A DNA stretch of 64,000 nt from an uncultured Bacilli bacterium (GTDB lineage Bacteria > Bacillota_I > Bacilli_A > RF39 > UBA660): contig CAKOLN010000005.1 in NCBI GenBank assembly GCA_934096075.1, positions 1 to 64,000 on the forward strand, in the 5' to 3' direction. Made by a program: the position numbers and the translations under genes. The notes beneath the pieces were generated by a model. It worked only from the letters and a program-made list of their open reading frames with translations, did not search any database and was not told where the DNA came from. Positions 51,175-60,661 of this stretch are shown one piece after another; the stretch's first letter is position 1; every line of letters starts with the position of its first letter.

Positions 51175-52375
51175 TTTCTACCTCACTTACTATTTTAATT
51201 ATTTCATTACATCTGTTATTCCAACTGTTACTTTTAATAAAATCATTAGTTTTTTTAACATCAATAACATTTTTTTCTTTAACAATTAAATCTATATCAC
51301 TTATATTATCAATAAATTTGACATTTGGATATCCTATTATATCAGGCAATTTAGATGATATTGTTATTTTATGCATTGCAATATATTCAAAAACTTTTAA
51401 AGGAGATACATAATTACCAATAGAATCAGTTTTAAATGGTAATAACGTATAATCTGAATATTTTAAATAATTTGGCAATTCCTTCTGACTTTTTAATCCT
51501 AAAAAATGAACATTGCTTGGCATGGTTCTAACTATATGTAAAATATTATTATAGTCTCCAATCAAATTAATTTGATATTCTTTATCTAAACTAGAAATAT
51601 ATTTTATGATATTCCAATCAAACCAACTTCCCCATAAAGAACCATAATATATAAATGTTTTTTTGCCTATTATTAAATCGCCGGGAACATCATATTTCTT
51701 ATTATAATCAAATAAATTCACGTCCACTGCATTTGGTAAATAATAAACATTCTTTTTTATTGATAATTTTTCTTGATATTTATTAATTTGATTTATTAAA
51801 GGCTTTGCAGTTGCAGTTAAATAATTACTATTTATAATAAATGTATTTAAACTTTTTTTATCGAAAAAGCCATCGCCTAAATTTGTTTCCCAATTATCTA
51901 TAGTTTCATATATTATTTTGTTATTAACTTTCATAGCATATTCCATAAATGGAACAAATTCTTTAGCGGGTATTTCAAAAATAACAATATCGTCTTGAGT
52001 TAAAAGTTTTTTAAATTCTTCTAATTTAAAATTCTTAATAAATTTATGTATTACTGTTGGAATTTCCATTTTGCATATTTTACTTTCACTAGATGGTATC
52101 CTGTATAAATAAACAACATCATAACCAATTTTATTAAATTCTTTAGTAAGTTGACTACTTCTTTGTCCCCCACCAATATCAAAGTAAGGAATTCCAGTAA
52201 AAATAAATACTTTCTTTTTATAAGAAACATAATTTTTAATATTACCCTCTTTAATATTTAAACATTTATAATAATTGATTTTTTTCATAACAATATGCTG
52301 AGGTTTAGAAAATAGCCACACTAAAGTTCCTATAAAGCCATGATTACAATAATACTTTTTAATTTTATTTAACAT
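51167..52375 (-). CDS. GT4-like glycosyltransferase
   Basis: A 402-residue protein with a GT-B layout: KVFIFTGIPYFDIGGGQRSS in the N-terminal half and a donor half with KKTFIYYGSLWGSWFDW, VHFLGLKSQKELPNYL and SDYTLLPFKTDSIGNYVSPL. The E-x7-E motif is less standard, reading LLPFKTDSIGNYVSPLKVFEYIA. It is still best placed in the GT4/TuaH-like group. It lies in the run of overlapping glycosyltransferase genes. Confidence 0.78.
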   Translation of the reverse strand: MLNKIKKYYCNHGFIGTLVWLFSKPQHIVMKKINYYKCLNIKEGNIKNYVSYKKKVFIFTGIPYFDIGGGQRSSQLTKEFNKIGYDVVYLYRIPSSESKICKMEIPTVIHKFIKNFKLEEFKKLLTQDDIVIFEIPAKEFVPFMEYAMKVNNKIIYETIDNWETNLGDGFFDKKSLNTFIINSNYLTATAKPLINQINKYQEKLSIKKNVYYLPNAVDVNLFDYNKKYDVPGDLIIGKKTFIYYGSLWGSWFDWNIIKYISSLDKEYQINLIGDYNNILHIVRTMPSNVHFLGLKSQKELPNYLKYSDYTLLPFKTDSIGNYVSPLKVFEYIAMHKITISSKLPDIIGYPNVKFIDNISDIDLIVKEKNVIDVKKTNDFIKSNSWNNRCNEIIKIVSEVENE

Positions 52376-52382
52376 ATTTCAC

Positions 52383-53324
52383 CTACTTAATAAATCTAAA
52401 TTTTATTGAATATATAAAAGTATATATCTTAACTAATTTCTTATTTTTTATTATTAATTGCTTAATAAAATTACAAGACTTAACATACCTACTATTTTTC
52501 CAATTGTCAATTAAAGATAACATATAATATGCTCTATTAATAAAATCATTTCTTACTTTCTTATCAACAATATATCTAGTTTTTAAACTATAAGTCACCA
52601 ATAATTGAATAATTAAATTACTTGTGCAATCCAAATCAAGTTTTTCAATCAAATCAATCACTTTAAAAATATCAAATATTCTACTATCAACTGTAGTTTG
52701 TTCGCTATTATTATGTATAAAATAATTATATAAATTCTCATTTACCTTAGAAACTTTATTACACTTTAACAGATAAGATAAAACAAAATAAACATCCTCA
52801 TATTTCATAATTGGGAATTTAATATTATTATCTTTAATAATTGAAGATTTAAATAACTTACTATTTGGTCCAAACCTAAATTTTTCTAAATTATTTAATA
52901 TTTCTTCTTTTTCCAAATTATTATTTGGAAAATCACTTTCATCGATTATTTTGTTTGTGCTTTGAAATATTTCTTTAATATTGCAACAACTCATATCAGA
53001 GGCATTATCAATTAAACTATTATATAATTTTTCAATATAGGTGTTATCAATTGAATCATCACTATCTAAAAAAGAAATATATTTTCCTTTAGAAACATCA
53101 ATACCTTTATTTCTTGCTAAACTTAATCCTTTTTCTTTTAAAACTATTAAAGTTATATTTTTTTCATATTCTTTTAATATTTTTAAACTATTATCAGTAC
53201 TACCATTTTCAATAACAATAATCTCGATATTTTTATAGCTTTGACTTAATGCACTATCAAGACATTTTTTTATATACTTTTCACTATTATAAACAGGTAT
53301 AATTATACTTATTAAATCTTTCAT
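52383..53324 (-). CDS. GT2 family glycosyltransferase
   Basis: A 313-residue GT-A enzyme: LISIIIPVYNSEKYIKKCLD, EIIVIENGSTDNSLKI, and YISFLDSDDSID giving the DxD site, followed by a variable C-terminal region. It is the first glycosyltransferase of the block after the phosphoglycerol transferase gene, from which it is separated by a terminator. The preceding ribosome-binding site is AAAGG. Substrate unknown. Confidence 0.87.
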   Translation of the reverse strand: MKDLISIIIPVYNSEKYIKKCLDSALSQSYKNIEIIVIENGSTDNSLKILKEYEKNITLIVLKEKGLSLARNKGIDVSKGKYISFLDSDDSIDNTYIEKLYNSLIDNASDMSCCNIKEIFQSTNKIIDESDFPNNNLEKEEILNNLEKFRFGPNSKLFKSSIIKDNNIKFPIMKYEDVYFVLSYLLKCNKVSKVNENLYNYFIHNNSEQTTVDSRIFDIFKVIDLIEKLDLDCTSNLIIQLLVTYSLKTRYIVDKKVRNDFINRAYYMLSLIDNWKNSRYVKSCNFIKQLIIKNKKLVKIYTFIYSIKFRFIK

Positions 53325-53369
53325 AAATTCAACCTTTCATTACCATTATACCATTAAATACTACAATAT

Positions 53370-53405
53370 AAAAAGAGGTAATTTAAATTTGTTTTTAATT
53401 ATCCT
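53370..53405 (-). terminator. Terminator of the phosphoglycerol transferase gene
   Basis: Minus-strand AGAGG-TAATT/AATTA-CCTCT stem followed by TTTTT, overlapping the stop at 53395. Confidence 0.75.
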
Positions 53406-54981
53406 CTAGTTCATCAGTCACCTTTTTTATAGTAGTATAATTTGTTATATATTTATTATAATAAACACTCTTTTTTAAAATTTCCGAATTAAAATTATCA
53501 TCTCCAAGTTGTTCCACCATTGTTTTTTTACCAGAAAATAAATTAACTCCGAACCCAATTTTATCTCCATCAATTTTAGCACCTATACTTGCTAAAACAG
53601 TAGGATACATATCAAATGAAGAAAACATTCTATTTTTAGTATATTTTGTATCTATTGAACTATTAATAAAAACATTATAAATAGTTCTTTTATAATTAGG
53701 ATATTCACTAAAATACTCTGAGTTCATATTAGGATGATCACCTGTAAGAACTATAGTTGTATTTTCATAAAAATCTTGTTCCTTAATCCAATCTATAAAT
53801 TCACTCACCATCTTAGATGAACAAGCATATGCATTAGATAAATGTTCACTAAACTTATTACTACAACTAGAATCAACATAACCATCTTTAAAATGAGTAT
53901 CCATTGTAAATATACTTACAGAAAATGGTTTATCTCCTTCTGCTAATTTAAGTATTTCATCTTTAGAAAATTCTAATACCTTTTTATCTTCTACACCTTC
54001 CCAAACATGATACCCGCTAGGTACTAATCCACGATTAACCATTTCATAATAATCTAAAATTTCATAATTACCATGAGTTGTGTAATATTTATCTGTTCCT
54101 GCAAAGAATCTCCCTGTTCCTTGAATTAATTCAAGGTTATAACCTTCATCTTTTAGAACATCCCCTAAGTTTCTCACATTAGGCATAAATTCCTCAACCA
54201 TATCATAATCATTTCCAAGCTCAACTAAAATTGGTGTCCCAGAAGTAGATGCCACTGTAGCTGCAATTGTCCAAGCTGTAGTTGAAAGTCTATATGCTCC
54301 ACCCAACTTATCAGTATTTGAAAAACTAATATTATCTAAAGCTAATTTTTCTAATTCAGGTATTCTAGATTTACTAAAGACACCACCATTTTCCGGAGAA
54401 ACTAAACTAGCTTCCATACTTTCAAGATATAAAATAATTAAATTTTTCTTCTTCTCAGGGAACTTAATCTTAACTTCATTAGTATTTACATAACTAGTTT
54501 CATAAATATCACCACTTGTTAAATTATTCTTAATATAAGTATGCGCTCCCAACTTAAACATAATAAACACTGCACTCATAGCTAATACTATTAAAGAATA
54601 TACAAGTTTATACTTGTGAAATACTGGATACAATTTAATATCTTTATTCCTAATTTGTAAACTTATTTTTACTCTCTTACTATTTATAATAGGTATAAGT
54701 AAAATTACCAAAAGTGAAATAAACAAACCAGCACAAGCTTTAACACCTTCATAAAATACTGAACTGCCAAATCCAGTTTTAGGACTAATTAAATAATAAA
54801 CAATTTCATAAAAACTAACATTGCTTAAAAACTTCTCTATATAAAAACTTAAACAAAATATTCCAATACCTAAAACTAATATCAAAATAGAAACTATATT
54901 ATTTATTATTCTTAATATTTTTTCTTTTTTTGGTTTCTTTACTTGAATTTTTCTCTTCCCTAACTTCAACTTTTCCTTCAT
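53395..54981 (-). CDS. LtaS/MdoB-type phosphoglycerol transferase
   Basis: A 528-residue protein with a very basic N-terminus, about four membrane helices (about 26-48, 56-75, 82-102, 125-146), and an extracellular sulfatase-fold domain from about 185. Key segments are IILYLESMEA (metal Glu), LSTTAWTIAATVAST, with the candidate nucleophile Thr as in MdoB-type enzymes, FTMDTHF, and VLTGDHPN. Members transfer glycerol phosphate to glycolipid or glycan, as in lipoteichoic acid synthesis. It overlaps the preceding gene by 83 bp, with a GAGGT site inside that gene. Confidence 0.85.
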   Translation of the reverse strand: MKEKLKLGKRKIQVKKPKKEKILRIINNIVSILILVLGIGIFCLSFYIEKFLSNVSFYEIVYYLISPKTGFGSSVFYEGVKACAGLFISLLVILLIPIINSKRVKISLQIRNKDIKLYPVFHKYKLVYSLIVLAMSAVFIMFKLGAHTYIKNNLTSGDIYETSYVNTNEVKIKFPEKKKNLIILYLESMEASLVSPENGGVFSKSRIPELEKLALDNISFSNTDKLGGAYRLSTTAWTIAATVASTSGTPILVELGNDYDMVEEFMPNVRNLGDVLKDEGYNLELIQGTGRFFAGTDKYYTTHGNYEILDYYEMVNRGLVPSGYHVWEGVEDKKVLEFSKDEILKLAEGDKPFSVSIFTMDTHFKDGYVDSSCSNKFSEHLSNAYACSSKMVSEFIDWIKEQDFYENTTIVLTGDHPNMNSEYFSEYPNYKRTIYNVFINSSIDTKYTKNRMFSSFDMYPTVLASIGAKIDGDKIGFGVNLFSGKKTMVEQLGDDNFNSEILKKSVYYNKYITNYTTIKKVTDELEDN

Positions 54982-55285
54982 TATTTATTACCTCTTTAAC
55001 TTCAACATTTAATTTAATATTTTTACTTACTATTACAAATAGAATACTTAAAAAAACCGAAATAATTAAACTACACAATGAATATTTAACAGTAAACACA
55101 TTAGTAAAATTAAATGATTTAATTCCTTTTACACTATACATAAACACATAACTAATAATATTTGTTAATAAAGTATTTAATAAATAAACATAAATTCCTA
55201 ATTTTTCATTTTCTTTAGTTGTATTTCTTAAATAAATAATTGTACCCAAACTACTAGGTAACATTAATGCTATAAACTTATTCAT
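54899..55285 (-). CDS. Small membrane protein preceding the phosphoglycerol transferase
   Basis: A 128-residue protein with three hydrophobic helices (MLPSSLGTIIYLR, YVYLLNTLLTNIISYVFMY, LCSLIISVFLSILFVIV), then a charged tail VEVREEKNSSKETKKRK. I do not recognise it. Its last 83 bp overlap the start of the phosphoglycerol transferase gene in another frame. It may help that enzyme or be a transport partner, but this is only from position. Confidence 0.55.
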   Translation of the reverse strand: MNKFIALMLPSSLGTIIYLRNTTKENEKLGIYVYLLNTLLTNIISYVFMYSVKGIKSFNFTNVFTVKYSLCSLIISVFLSILFVIVSKNIKLNVEVKEVINNEGKVEVREEKNSSKETKKRKNIKNNK

Positions 55286-55431
55286 AATTCATCTCCTGAT
55301 TAAGTATTATACTACATAGTTAAAAATTTTCAAAGACATTAAAATAAAATTTAAATGATTTTACTACATAATTACATAAAGTTGTTACATCAAGCAAATA
55401 TTTTATTTAACTTACATATAATCGCATTAAA

Positions 55432-55460
55432 AAAACCAAGAAGTAACTCTTGATTTTTAT
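55432..55460 (-). terminator. Terminator of rplM-rpsI
   Basis: Minus-strand CAAGA/TCTTG stem followed by GTTTTTTT, 5-33 bp after the rpsI stop. The stretch 55286-55431 otherwise shows no gene. Confidence 0.75.
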
Positions 55461-55464
55461 AAAA

Positions 55465-55866
55465 TTATCTCTTACTAAATTGTGGAGCACGTCTTGCCTT
55501 CTTAAGACCATATTTCTTACGTTCTTTAATTCTAGCATCTCTAGTTACCATACCAGCACCTTTTAAAGTTGGTCTATAACCTTCTCTATCTGCTTCCATT
55601 AAAGCTCTAGCAATACCTAATCTAATAGCGCCAGTTTGACCAGTAAAACCTCCACCTCTAACTACTACATCAACATCATATGAATCTGCTGTACCAGTTA
55701 ATTCTAAAGGTTGTTTTAAATCCATAACTAACATTTTATTAGGTAAATAATTATTAACATCAACACCATTAACAGTAATCTTACCATTACCAGCTTTTAA
55801 TGTAACTTGTGCTACTGCTCTTTTTCTTCTACCAGTAGCTGTATAAACTGTTTCTTTCTTTGCCAT
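55465..55866 (-). CDS. rpsI: 30S ribosomal protein S9
   Basis: A 133-residue protein containing the S9 hallmarks ATGRRKRAVAQVTLKAGNGK, GGGFTGQTGAIRLGIARAL, and the C-terminal MVTRDARIKERKKYGLKKAR ending in RAPQFSKR, which reaches the tRNA in the P site. It lies 10 bp after rplM, the usual pairing in bacteria, and ends at a terminator. Confidence 0.97.
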   Translation of the reverse strand: MAKKETVYTATGRRKRAVAQVTLKAGNGKITVNGVDVNNYLPNKMLVMDLKQPLELTGTADSYDVDVVVRGGGFTGQTGAIRLGIARALMEADREGYRPTLKGAGMVTRDARIKERKKYGLKKARRAPQFSKR

Positions 55867-55876
55867 AGTCTTCCTC

Positions 55877-56305
55877 CTATAATTCTATCTTTTCTGGCTT
55901 TTGAGCAACTTGCTTATATTCAGAACCTTCATAAACATATAAATTTCTAAACATATCTCTACCTAAAGTATTCTTAGGAAGCATTCCTTTAACAGCTCTT
56001 TCAACCATTTCAACTGGATAATCTTTCTTCATTGTTCTAGCAGTTCTTTCTCTTAAACCACCTGGAAAACCACTATGGTTGTAATAAACTTTTTTATCAA
56101 GTTTATCACCAGTAAGATTAACTTTACCAGCATTAATAATAACAACTGCATCTCCACAGTTAATGTGAGGTGTATAAGTAACCTTATGTTTACCTCTTAA
56201 AATATGTGCTGCTTTAGTAGCAACTCTACCAAGATTTTCTCCTTCAGCATCTATAAGATACCATTTAGTAGAAACATCTTCTTTTCTTAACATAAATGTC
56301 TTCAT
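55877..56305 (-). CDS. rplM: 50S ribosomal protein L13
   Basis: A 142-residue protein with the L13 motifs KWYLIDAEGENLGRVATKA, GDAVVIINAGKVNLTGDK, YYNHSGFPGGLRERTARTM and AVKGMLPKNTLGRDMFRNL. It is the first gene of the rplM-rpsI operon. It has a promoter at 56384-56412 and a leader of about 75 nt in which an autoregulatory structure may lie; I could not define one. Confidence 0.97.
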   Translation of the reverse strand: MKTFMLRKEDVSTKWYLIDAEGENLGRVATKAAHILRGKHKVTYTPHINCGDAVVIINAGKVNLTGDKLDKKVYYNHSGFPGGLRERTARTMKKDYPVEMVERAVKGMLPKNTLGRDMFRNLYVYEGSEYKQVAQKPEKIEL

Positions 56306-56383
56306 AATATCTCCTTCTTTATCCTTATATTATATGACTTCCCACATCAATAACACAAGAACTTAAAAAATGTACCGAGTATC

Positions 56384-56412
56384 ATTATACATAAACTAAT
56401 GATAAAAGTCAA
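56384..56412 (-). promoter_or_regulatory. Promoter of rplM-rpsI
   Basis: Minus-strand TTGACT (56407-56412), a 17-bp spacer and TATAAT (56384-56389). Confidence 0.8.
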
Positions 56413-56467
56413 ATAAAATAGTACAAAAAATCATAAAATTTACTAATATATGTGTAAAATTTTAATA

Positions 56468-56496
56468 TTGACAAACTAAAAGTATCATTATAAAAT
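56468..56496 (+). promoter_or_regulatory. Promoter of the repeat-protein gene
   Basis: TTGACA (56468-56473), a 17-bp spacer and TAAAAT (56491-56496), with GGAGG in front of the ATG at 56537. Confidence 0.8.
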
Positions 56497-56536
56497 TAAA
56501 ACTAGATAAAAGAATAAAAAATTGGAGGAATAATAA

Positions 56537-57667
56537 ATGAAAAAAAGATCAAGCGGAGTTTTAGTAATTATAATAATAATGATAATTTTGTCTCTTTCTG
56601 GAGGTGTTGTGGGACTGTTAGCAAACATGAACCAAAACAACAATAAACCAAAAGATGACACTAAACCAAAAAATTACGAAATTACCTATAGATATTATAT
56701 AGACAGCGAAGAAGTTAACAAAGAAAAGATAGATGATAGTAAAGAAAAAATAATAGAATGTGACTTAGTAGCAAATCCAACTTGTGTACCAGGGACTAAG
56801 CAAGATGCCACAATTAAATTTGAAAAGTATACTTGTACTAACAATGTTAAAGGTGAATGGATTGATGAAAATTGGGAATTCACTCCTGATTTAACTGCTA
56901 ATACAACTTGTAGACTTTACTTTACAAACTTAATTCATGATGTCAAATTCACAGTTACCAATGGTTCTTTACCAGTGGAAAATCCAGAAGGTATAATAAA
57001 AAATAGACTAGGTGAAGATAGTACTATAATAATAACACCAACTACAGGATATAAATTTGATAAAGCTGAATGTGACAATAATGCTACTGCTGAATTTAAT
57101 CAAGAAACTAATTTATTAACAGTTAAAAATGTAACAAAAAATACAACATGTACAATATCATTTAAAATTAATGATTACACAGTTGAAGTTAAAACCTCAA
57201 ATGGGACATCATCAGAAGAACCTAAAAGTGCTAATTATGGTGGAACAGTAACATTTAATGTTACTCCTGCTGAAAACTACGGGGATGCAATTGTAACATG
57301 TACTAATAATCAAAAAGCAACTTTCGTAAATAATGTATTAACTGTATCAAGCATAACAAGTGATACTGTATGTACAGTTCAATTTAAGCCATTAAAACAT
57401 ACAGTTAACTTAACTGTAGTCAATGGAACATTAGGAATAAATAATAGTCCACAAACAACACAAGATGGTGGAACAGTTTCATTTGACGTAACAAAATCAG
57501 AAGGATTTGGATTTACTAATCACGAATTAACCTGTGATGTAGAAGGACAAAAAATAGAATTGCAAAGTAATGGAACAAGTACAGCTATGGTATTCGTATA
57601 TAATGTTAAAGGAAATTTGAACTGTAAGTTGGTACTAAAGAAAATAGAAACTGAAACGAACAACTAA
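56537..57667 (+). CDS. Membrane-anchored surface protein with Cys-containing beta repeats
   Basis: A 376-residue protein with a signal-anchor at about 7-28 (VLVIIIIMIILSLSGGVVGLL), a Pro/Lys/Asp linker, and then about four beta-repeats of roughly 70-80 residues. Each contains a KFTVTNGSLP- or VEVKTSNGTSS-like opening, a GGTVTFNVTP-type middle and a VTKNTTCTISF-type end. Two cysteines occur per repeat at regular places, which suggests one disulfide per repeat outside the cell. The repeats resemble divergent InlB/Flg_new-type bacterial repeats. The function is unknown; adhesion is a guess. A terminator follows. Confidence 0.7.
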   Translation: MKKRSSGVLVIIIIMIILSLSGGVVGLLANMNQNNNKPKDDTKPKNYEITYRYYIDSEEVNKEKIDDSKEKIIECDLVANPTCVPGTKQDATIKFEKYTCTNNVKGEWIDENWEFTPDLTANTTCRLYFTNLIHDVKFTVTNGSLPVENPEGIIKNRLGEDSTIIITPTTGYKFDKAECDNNATAEFNQETNLLTVKNVTKNTTCTISFKINDYTVEVKTSNGTSSEEPKSANYGGTVTFNVTPAENYGDAIVTCTNNQKATFVNNVLTVSSITSDTVCTVQFKPLKHTVNLTVVNGTLGINNSPQTTQDGGTVSFDVTKSEGFGFTNHELTCDVEGQKIELQSNGTSTAMVFVYNVKGNLNCKLVLKKIETETNN

Positions 57668-57679
57668 GTTCGTTTTTTC
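57655..57679 (+). terminator. Terminator of the repeat-protein gene
   Basis: AACGAAC/GTTCGTT stem followed by TTTT; the left arm is inside the last codons. Confidence 0.85.
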
Positions 57680-57727
57680 TTGTTTAAAATATAACTTTAT
57701 TATATAATTAACACACGGTGATTTAAA

Positions 57728-58705
57728 ATGAAATGGAAAATTGGTAATGTAGAAATTAAAAATCAAGTAGTATTTGCACCTATGGCTGGTGTTTCCAATA
57801 TAAGTTATAGACAAATAATAAAAGAAATGGGAGCCGGTCTTATATATTCAGAAATGATTTCTACAATGGGTATAGTTTATAATGGAAAAAAAACAATAGA
57901 TTTAATTAACTTTAACGAAAATGAAAGACCAATAAGTATTCAAATATTTGGAAGTGACTTAAAATCATTTGTAGAAGCTGCAAAATACATAGAAGAAAAC
58001 TTTCATCCAGATATAATAGATATTAACATGGGTTGTCCTGTACCTAAAGTTGCTATTAAAAGTCAAGCAGGAAGCGCATTACTAAAAGATCCTGACAAAA
58101 TATATGAAATAGTAAAGGCTGTTGTTAATAGCACAAACACACCAATAACAGTAAAAATCAGAAGTGGATGGGATGATAAACATATAAATGCTGTAGAAGT
58201 TGCACAAAAAATAGAAAGTGCTGGTGCATCAGCTATCGCAATTCATGCTAGAACTAGAAGTCAAGGATATTCAGGTAGTGCTAATTGGAATATAATTAAA
58301 GAAGTTAAACAATCTGTTAAAATACCAGTAATAGGTAACGGAGATATAACAACTCCAGAACTTGCAAAACAAATGCTAAATGAAACTGGATGTGATGCAA
58401 TTATGATAGGACGCGCTACTTTAGGTAACCCCTGGATAATAAAAGAAATAGTTCACTATCTAGATACCAATGAACTACTTCCAAAACCAACTAAGATAGA
58501 AAGAATAGAAATGATAAAAACACACTACAATTTATTAAAAAAATATTCAAATACTACACATGCATTATTAGAAATAAGAACCCATGCACTATGGTATTTA
58601 AAAGGTATACCAGGTACAAAAGAAATAAAAACTAAAATATGTCAGGCTAAAACAGAAGAAGAATTTATGAATATCATAAAGGAATTAAATGTACTAGTAA
58701 AATAA
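57728..58705 (+). CDS. dusB: tRNA-dihydrouridine synthase
   Basis: A 325-residue flavoenzyme that reduces uridines in tRNA D-loops. It has the FMN-binding FAPMAGVSNISYR, the catalytic Cys103 in INMGCPVPKV, the KIRSGWDD strand, HARTRSQGYSG and the phosphate-binding NGDITTPEL and MIGRATLGNPWI. The wording is DusB-like. It directly precedes the lysS leader, as in bacilli, where dusB and lysS are neighbours. The start at 57728 follows GGTGATT. Confidence 0.93.
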   Translation: MKWKIGNVEIKNQVVFAPMAGVSNISYRQIIKEMGAGLIYSEMISTMGIVYNGKKTIDLINFNENERPISIQIFGSDLKSFVEAAKYIEENFHPDIIDINMGCPVPKVAIKSQAGSALLKDPDKIYEIVKAVVNSTNTPITVKIRSGWDDKHINAVEVAQKIESAGASAIAIHARTRSQGYSGSANWNIIKEVKQSVKIPVIGNGDITTPELAKQMLNETGCDAIMIGRATLGNPWIIKEIVHYLDTNELLPKPTKIERIEMIKTHYNLLKKYSNTTHALLEIRTHALWYLKGIPGTKEIKTKICQAKTEEEFMNIIKELNVLVK

Positions 58706-58765
58706 TTTCTAGAAAAGATTAGAAATACATAGATTAAAATATTAAAATCATCATTCCGGATTTTT

Positions 58766-58783
58766 GACGTTTTCGTCCTTTTT
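58766..58783 (+). terminator. Short hairpin after dusB
   Basis: GACG-TTTT-CGTC followed by CTTTTT, about 60 bp after the dusB stop. The remaining stretch up to 58908 shows no gene. Confidence 0.5.
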
Positions 58784-58908
58784 ACGTAATAATCTTAACA
58801 ATTATACTATTACCAGGCACATTTTCTCCAAAAAAAGTAATACTTAATTTAGGAAAACTTGAATATCAATAATACATTTAACTATTTAGTTTTATAACAC
58901 ACACCCGA

Positions 58909-58937
58909 TTGACAAAACAACATTAATATAGTAAAAT
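58909..58937 (+). promoter_or_regulatory. Promoter of lysS
   Basis: TTGACA (58909-58914), a 17-bp spacer and TAAAAT (58932-58937). Confidence 0.85.
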
Positions 58938-58944
58938 ACCCATA

Positions 58945-59146
58945 GAAATCAAAGAGAAGGACGAGTAATATCAATTCTTATCATAGAGAATTAGTGGTTG
59001 GTGTAAACTAATATAAGAATAATATGAATAAAACCTTTGAGAGGCTTATGCCCGGTTAAATACCGTTATAATGAAAGAGTCAGTTAATGATAAGAAAGGT
59101 GGTACAGTGAACCCAAAGTTTGCCCTTTTGTCATTAACTTTTTTTA
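58945..59146 (+). promoter_or_regulatory. T-box riboswitch controlling lysS
   Basis: The roughly 200-nt leader contains the T-box sequence AAAGGTGGTACAGTGAACC near 59095-59113 and an upstream stem I with GGTTGGTG in its distal part. A specifier-loop candidate GAATAAAACC near 59027 reads the lysine codon AAA. The terminator pairs AGTTAATGA (59083-59091) with TCATTAACT (59131-59139), then a T-run. Uncharged lysine tRNA would stabilise the antiterminator and allow lysS expression. Confidence 0.88.
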
Positions 59147-59167
59147 TTAAGAAGGAGGAATAAAATA

Positions 59168-60637
59168 ATGGAAAATTTAACAGAACAAGAAATTGTAAGG
59201 AGAGGAAAACTAGATAATATTAAAGAATATTGTAATCCGTATCCAGAAAAATATGAAAGAACACATACATTAAAAGATGCTAAAACTTTAAATGATGGAA
59301 CACAAGATGTTAAAATTGCAGGAAGAATAGTATTCATGAGAAAAATGGGTAAACTAAGTTTCATTAAAATAAGAGATATTGAAGAAAGCATGCAACTTGA
59401 ATTTAAGGTAGATACTTTAGGTGAAGAAAAATATGACTTCATGAAAAAATTAATTGATACAGGAGACTTTATAGGTGCTGAAGGAGAAATATTCACAACT
59501 CAAACTGGAGAAAAAACCCTAAGAGTTCATAACTTTACTTTCCTAGGTAAAGCGCTTAAACCATTACCAGAAAAATTCCATGGATTACAAGACACAGAAT
59601 TAAAATATAGACAAAGATATGTTGACTTAATAACAAATGAAGAAAGTAGAAAAGTATTTCTAGGTAGAAGTAAAATGTATGCATTCATACATAAGTACCT
59701 AAACGAAAATGGATTCCTAGAAGTTGAAACACCTATAATTCAAACCGCAGTATGTGGCGCTAGTGCAAAACCTTTCTATACTCATCACAATGCATTAGAT
59801 ATAGATTGTAATTTAAGAATCGCTCCAGAAACTTATTTAAAACAATGTATATCAGGTGGATTTGATCGTGTGTATGAAGTAGCTAAATGCTTTAGAAATG
59901 AAGGTATGGATCCACAACACTTACAAGAATTCACACAAGTTGAATGGTATGTTGCATATTGGAATTTTGAAGATACAATTGTATTCTATAAAAACTTTAT
60001 AAAGAATATGTTACTAGAATTAGTAGGTACAACAACAATTGAATATCAAGGAAACACATTAGATTTTGGAAAAGATAAATGGCCAAGAATTAATTATATT
60101 GAAGAAATGAATAAAATATTAGGATTTGAATTCTTAGACATAGAAGATCCATTGGTATTAAAAGAAAAAATAAATGAAAAAGGTTTATTTACTTTACAAG
60201 ATTTAAATGATTACAAATCAGTAAGTCAAATAATAGACTATGTATACAAAAGAAAAATTAGAGAAAATATAATGGAACCTACTATTATATATAACTACCC
60301 TTCTATCATGATGCCACTTACAAGAAGAAACGACATTAATCCAAAAGCATCAGATATGTTCCAAGTAGTTGCCGCAGGTACTGAACTTTGTAAAGCATAT
60401 TCAGAATTAGTTAATCCATTTGATCAAAGAGAAGCATTTGAAAGTCAAATGAAAGCTAAACAACAAGGTGACGATGAAACTATGGAATTAGATGAAGGAT
60501 TCCTAGGTTCTATGGAACAAGGAATGCCACCTATCTCAGGACTAGGATTTGGAATAGATAGACTAATGATGCTTATCTATAACCAAGAATCTGTAAGAGA
60601 TGTAGTATTATTCCCTATGATGAAACCAGAAAATTAA
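59168..60637 (+). CDS. lysS: Lysyl-tRNA synthetase, class II
   Basis: A 489-residue enzyme with an N-terminal OB-fold (KIAGRIVFMRKMGKLSFIKI) and the class II core. Motif 2 is FRNEGMDPQHLQEFTQVEW, and motif 3 GLGFGIDRLMMLIYN lies near the C-terminus. IAPETYLKQCISGGFDRVYE is the usual substrate-side segment. The closing VRDVVLFPMMKPEN matches bacterial LysS. It is preceded by a T-box leader with a lysine specifier, confirming the amino acid. A terminator follows at once. Confidence 0.96.
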   Translation: MENLTEQEIVRRGKLDNIKEYCNPYPEKYERTHTLKDAKTLNDGTQDVKIAGRIVFMRKMGKLSFIKIRDIEESMQLEFKVDTLGEEKYDFMKKLIDTGDFIGAEGEIFTTQTGEKTLRVHNFTFLGKALKPLPEKFHGLQDTELKYRQRYVDLITNEESRKVFLGRSKMYAFIHKYLNENGFLEVETPIIQTAVCGASAKPFYTHHNALDIDCNLRIAPETYLKQCISGGFDRVYEVAKCFRNEGMDPQHLQEFTQVEWYVAYWNFEDTIVFYKNFIKNMLLELVGTTTIEYQGNTLDFGKDKWPRINYIEEMNKILGFEFLDIEDPLVLKEKINEKGLFTLQDLNDYKSVSQIIDYVYKRKIRENIMEPTIIYNYPSIMMPLTRRNDINPKASDMFQVVAAGTELCKAYSELVNPFDQREAFESQMKAKQQGDDETMELDEGFLGSMEQGMPPISGLGFGIDRLMMLIYNQESVRDVVLFPMMKPEN

Positions 60638-60661
60638 AAAGAGGCAAAACCTCTTTTTTTT
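60634..60661 (+). terminator. Terminator of lysS
   Basis: AAAAGAGG-CAAAA-CCTCTTTT followed by TTTT; it may also serve the convergent gene ending at 60660. Confidence 0.9.
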
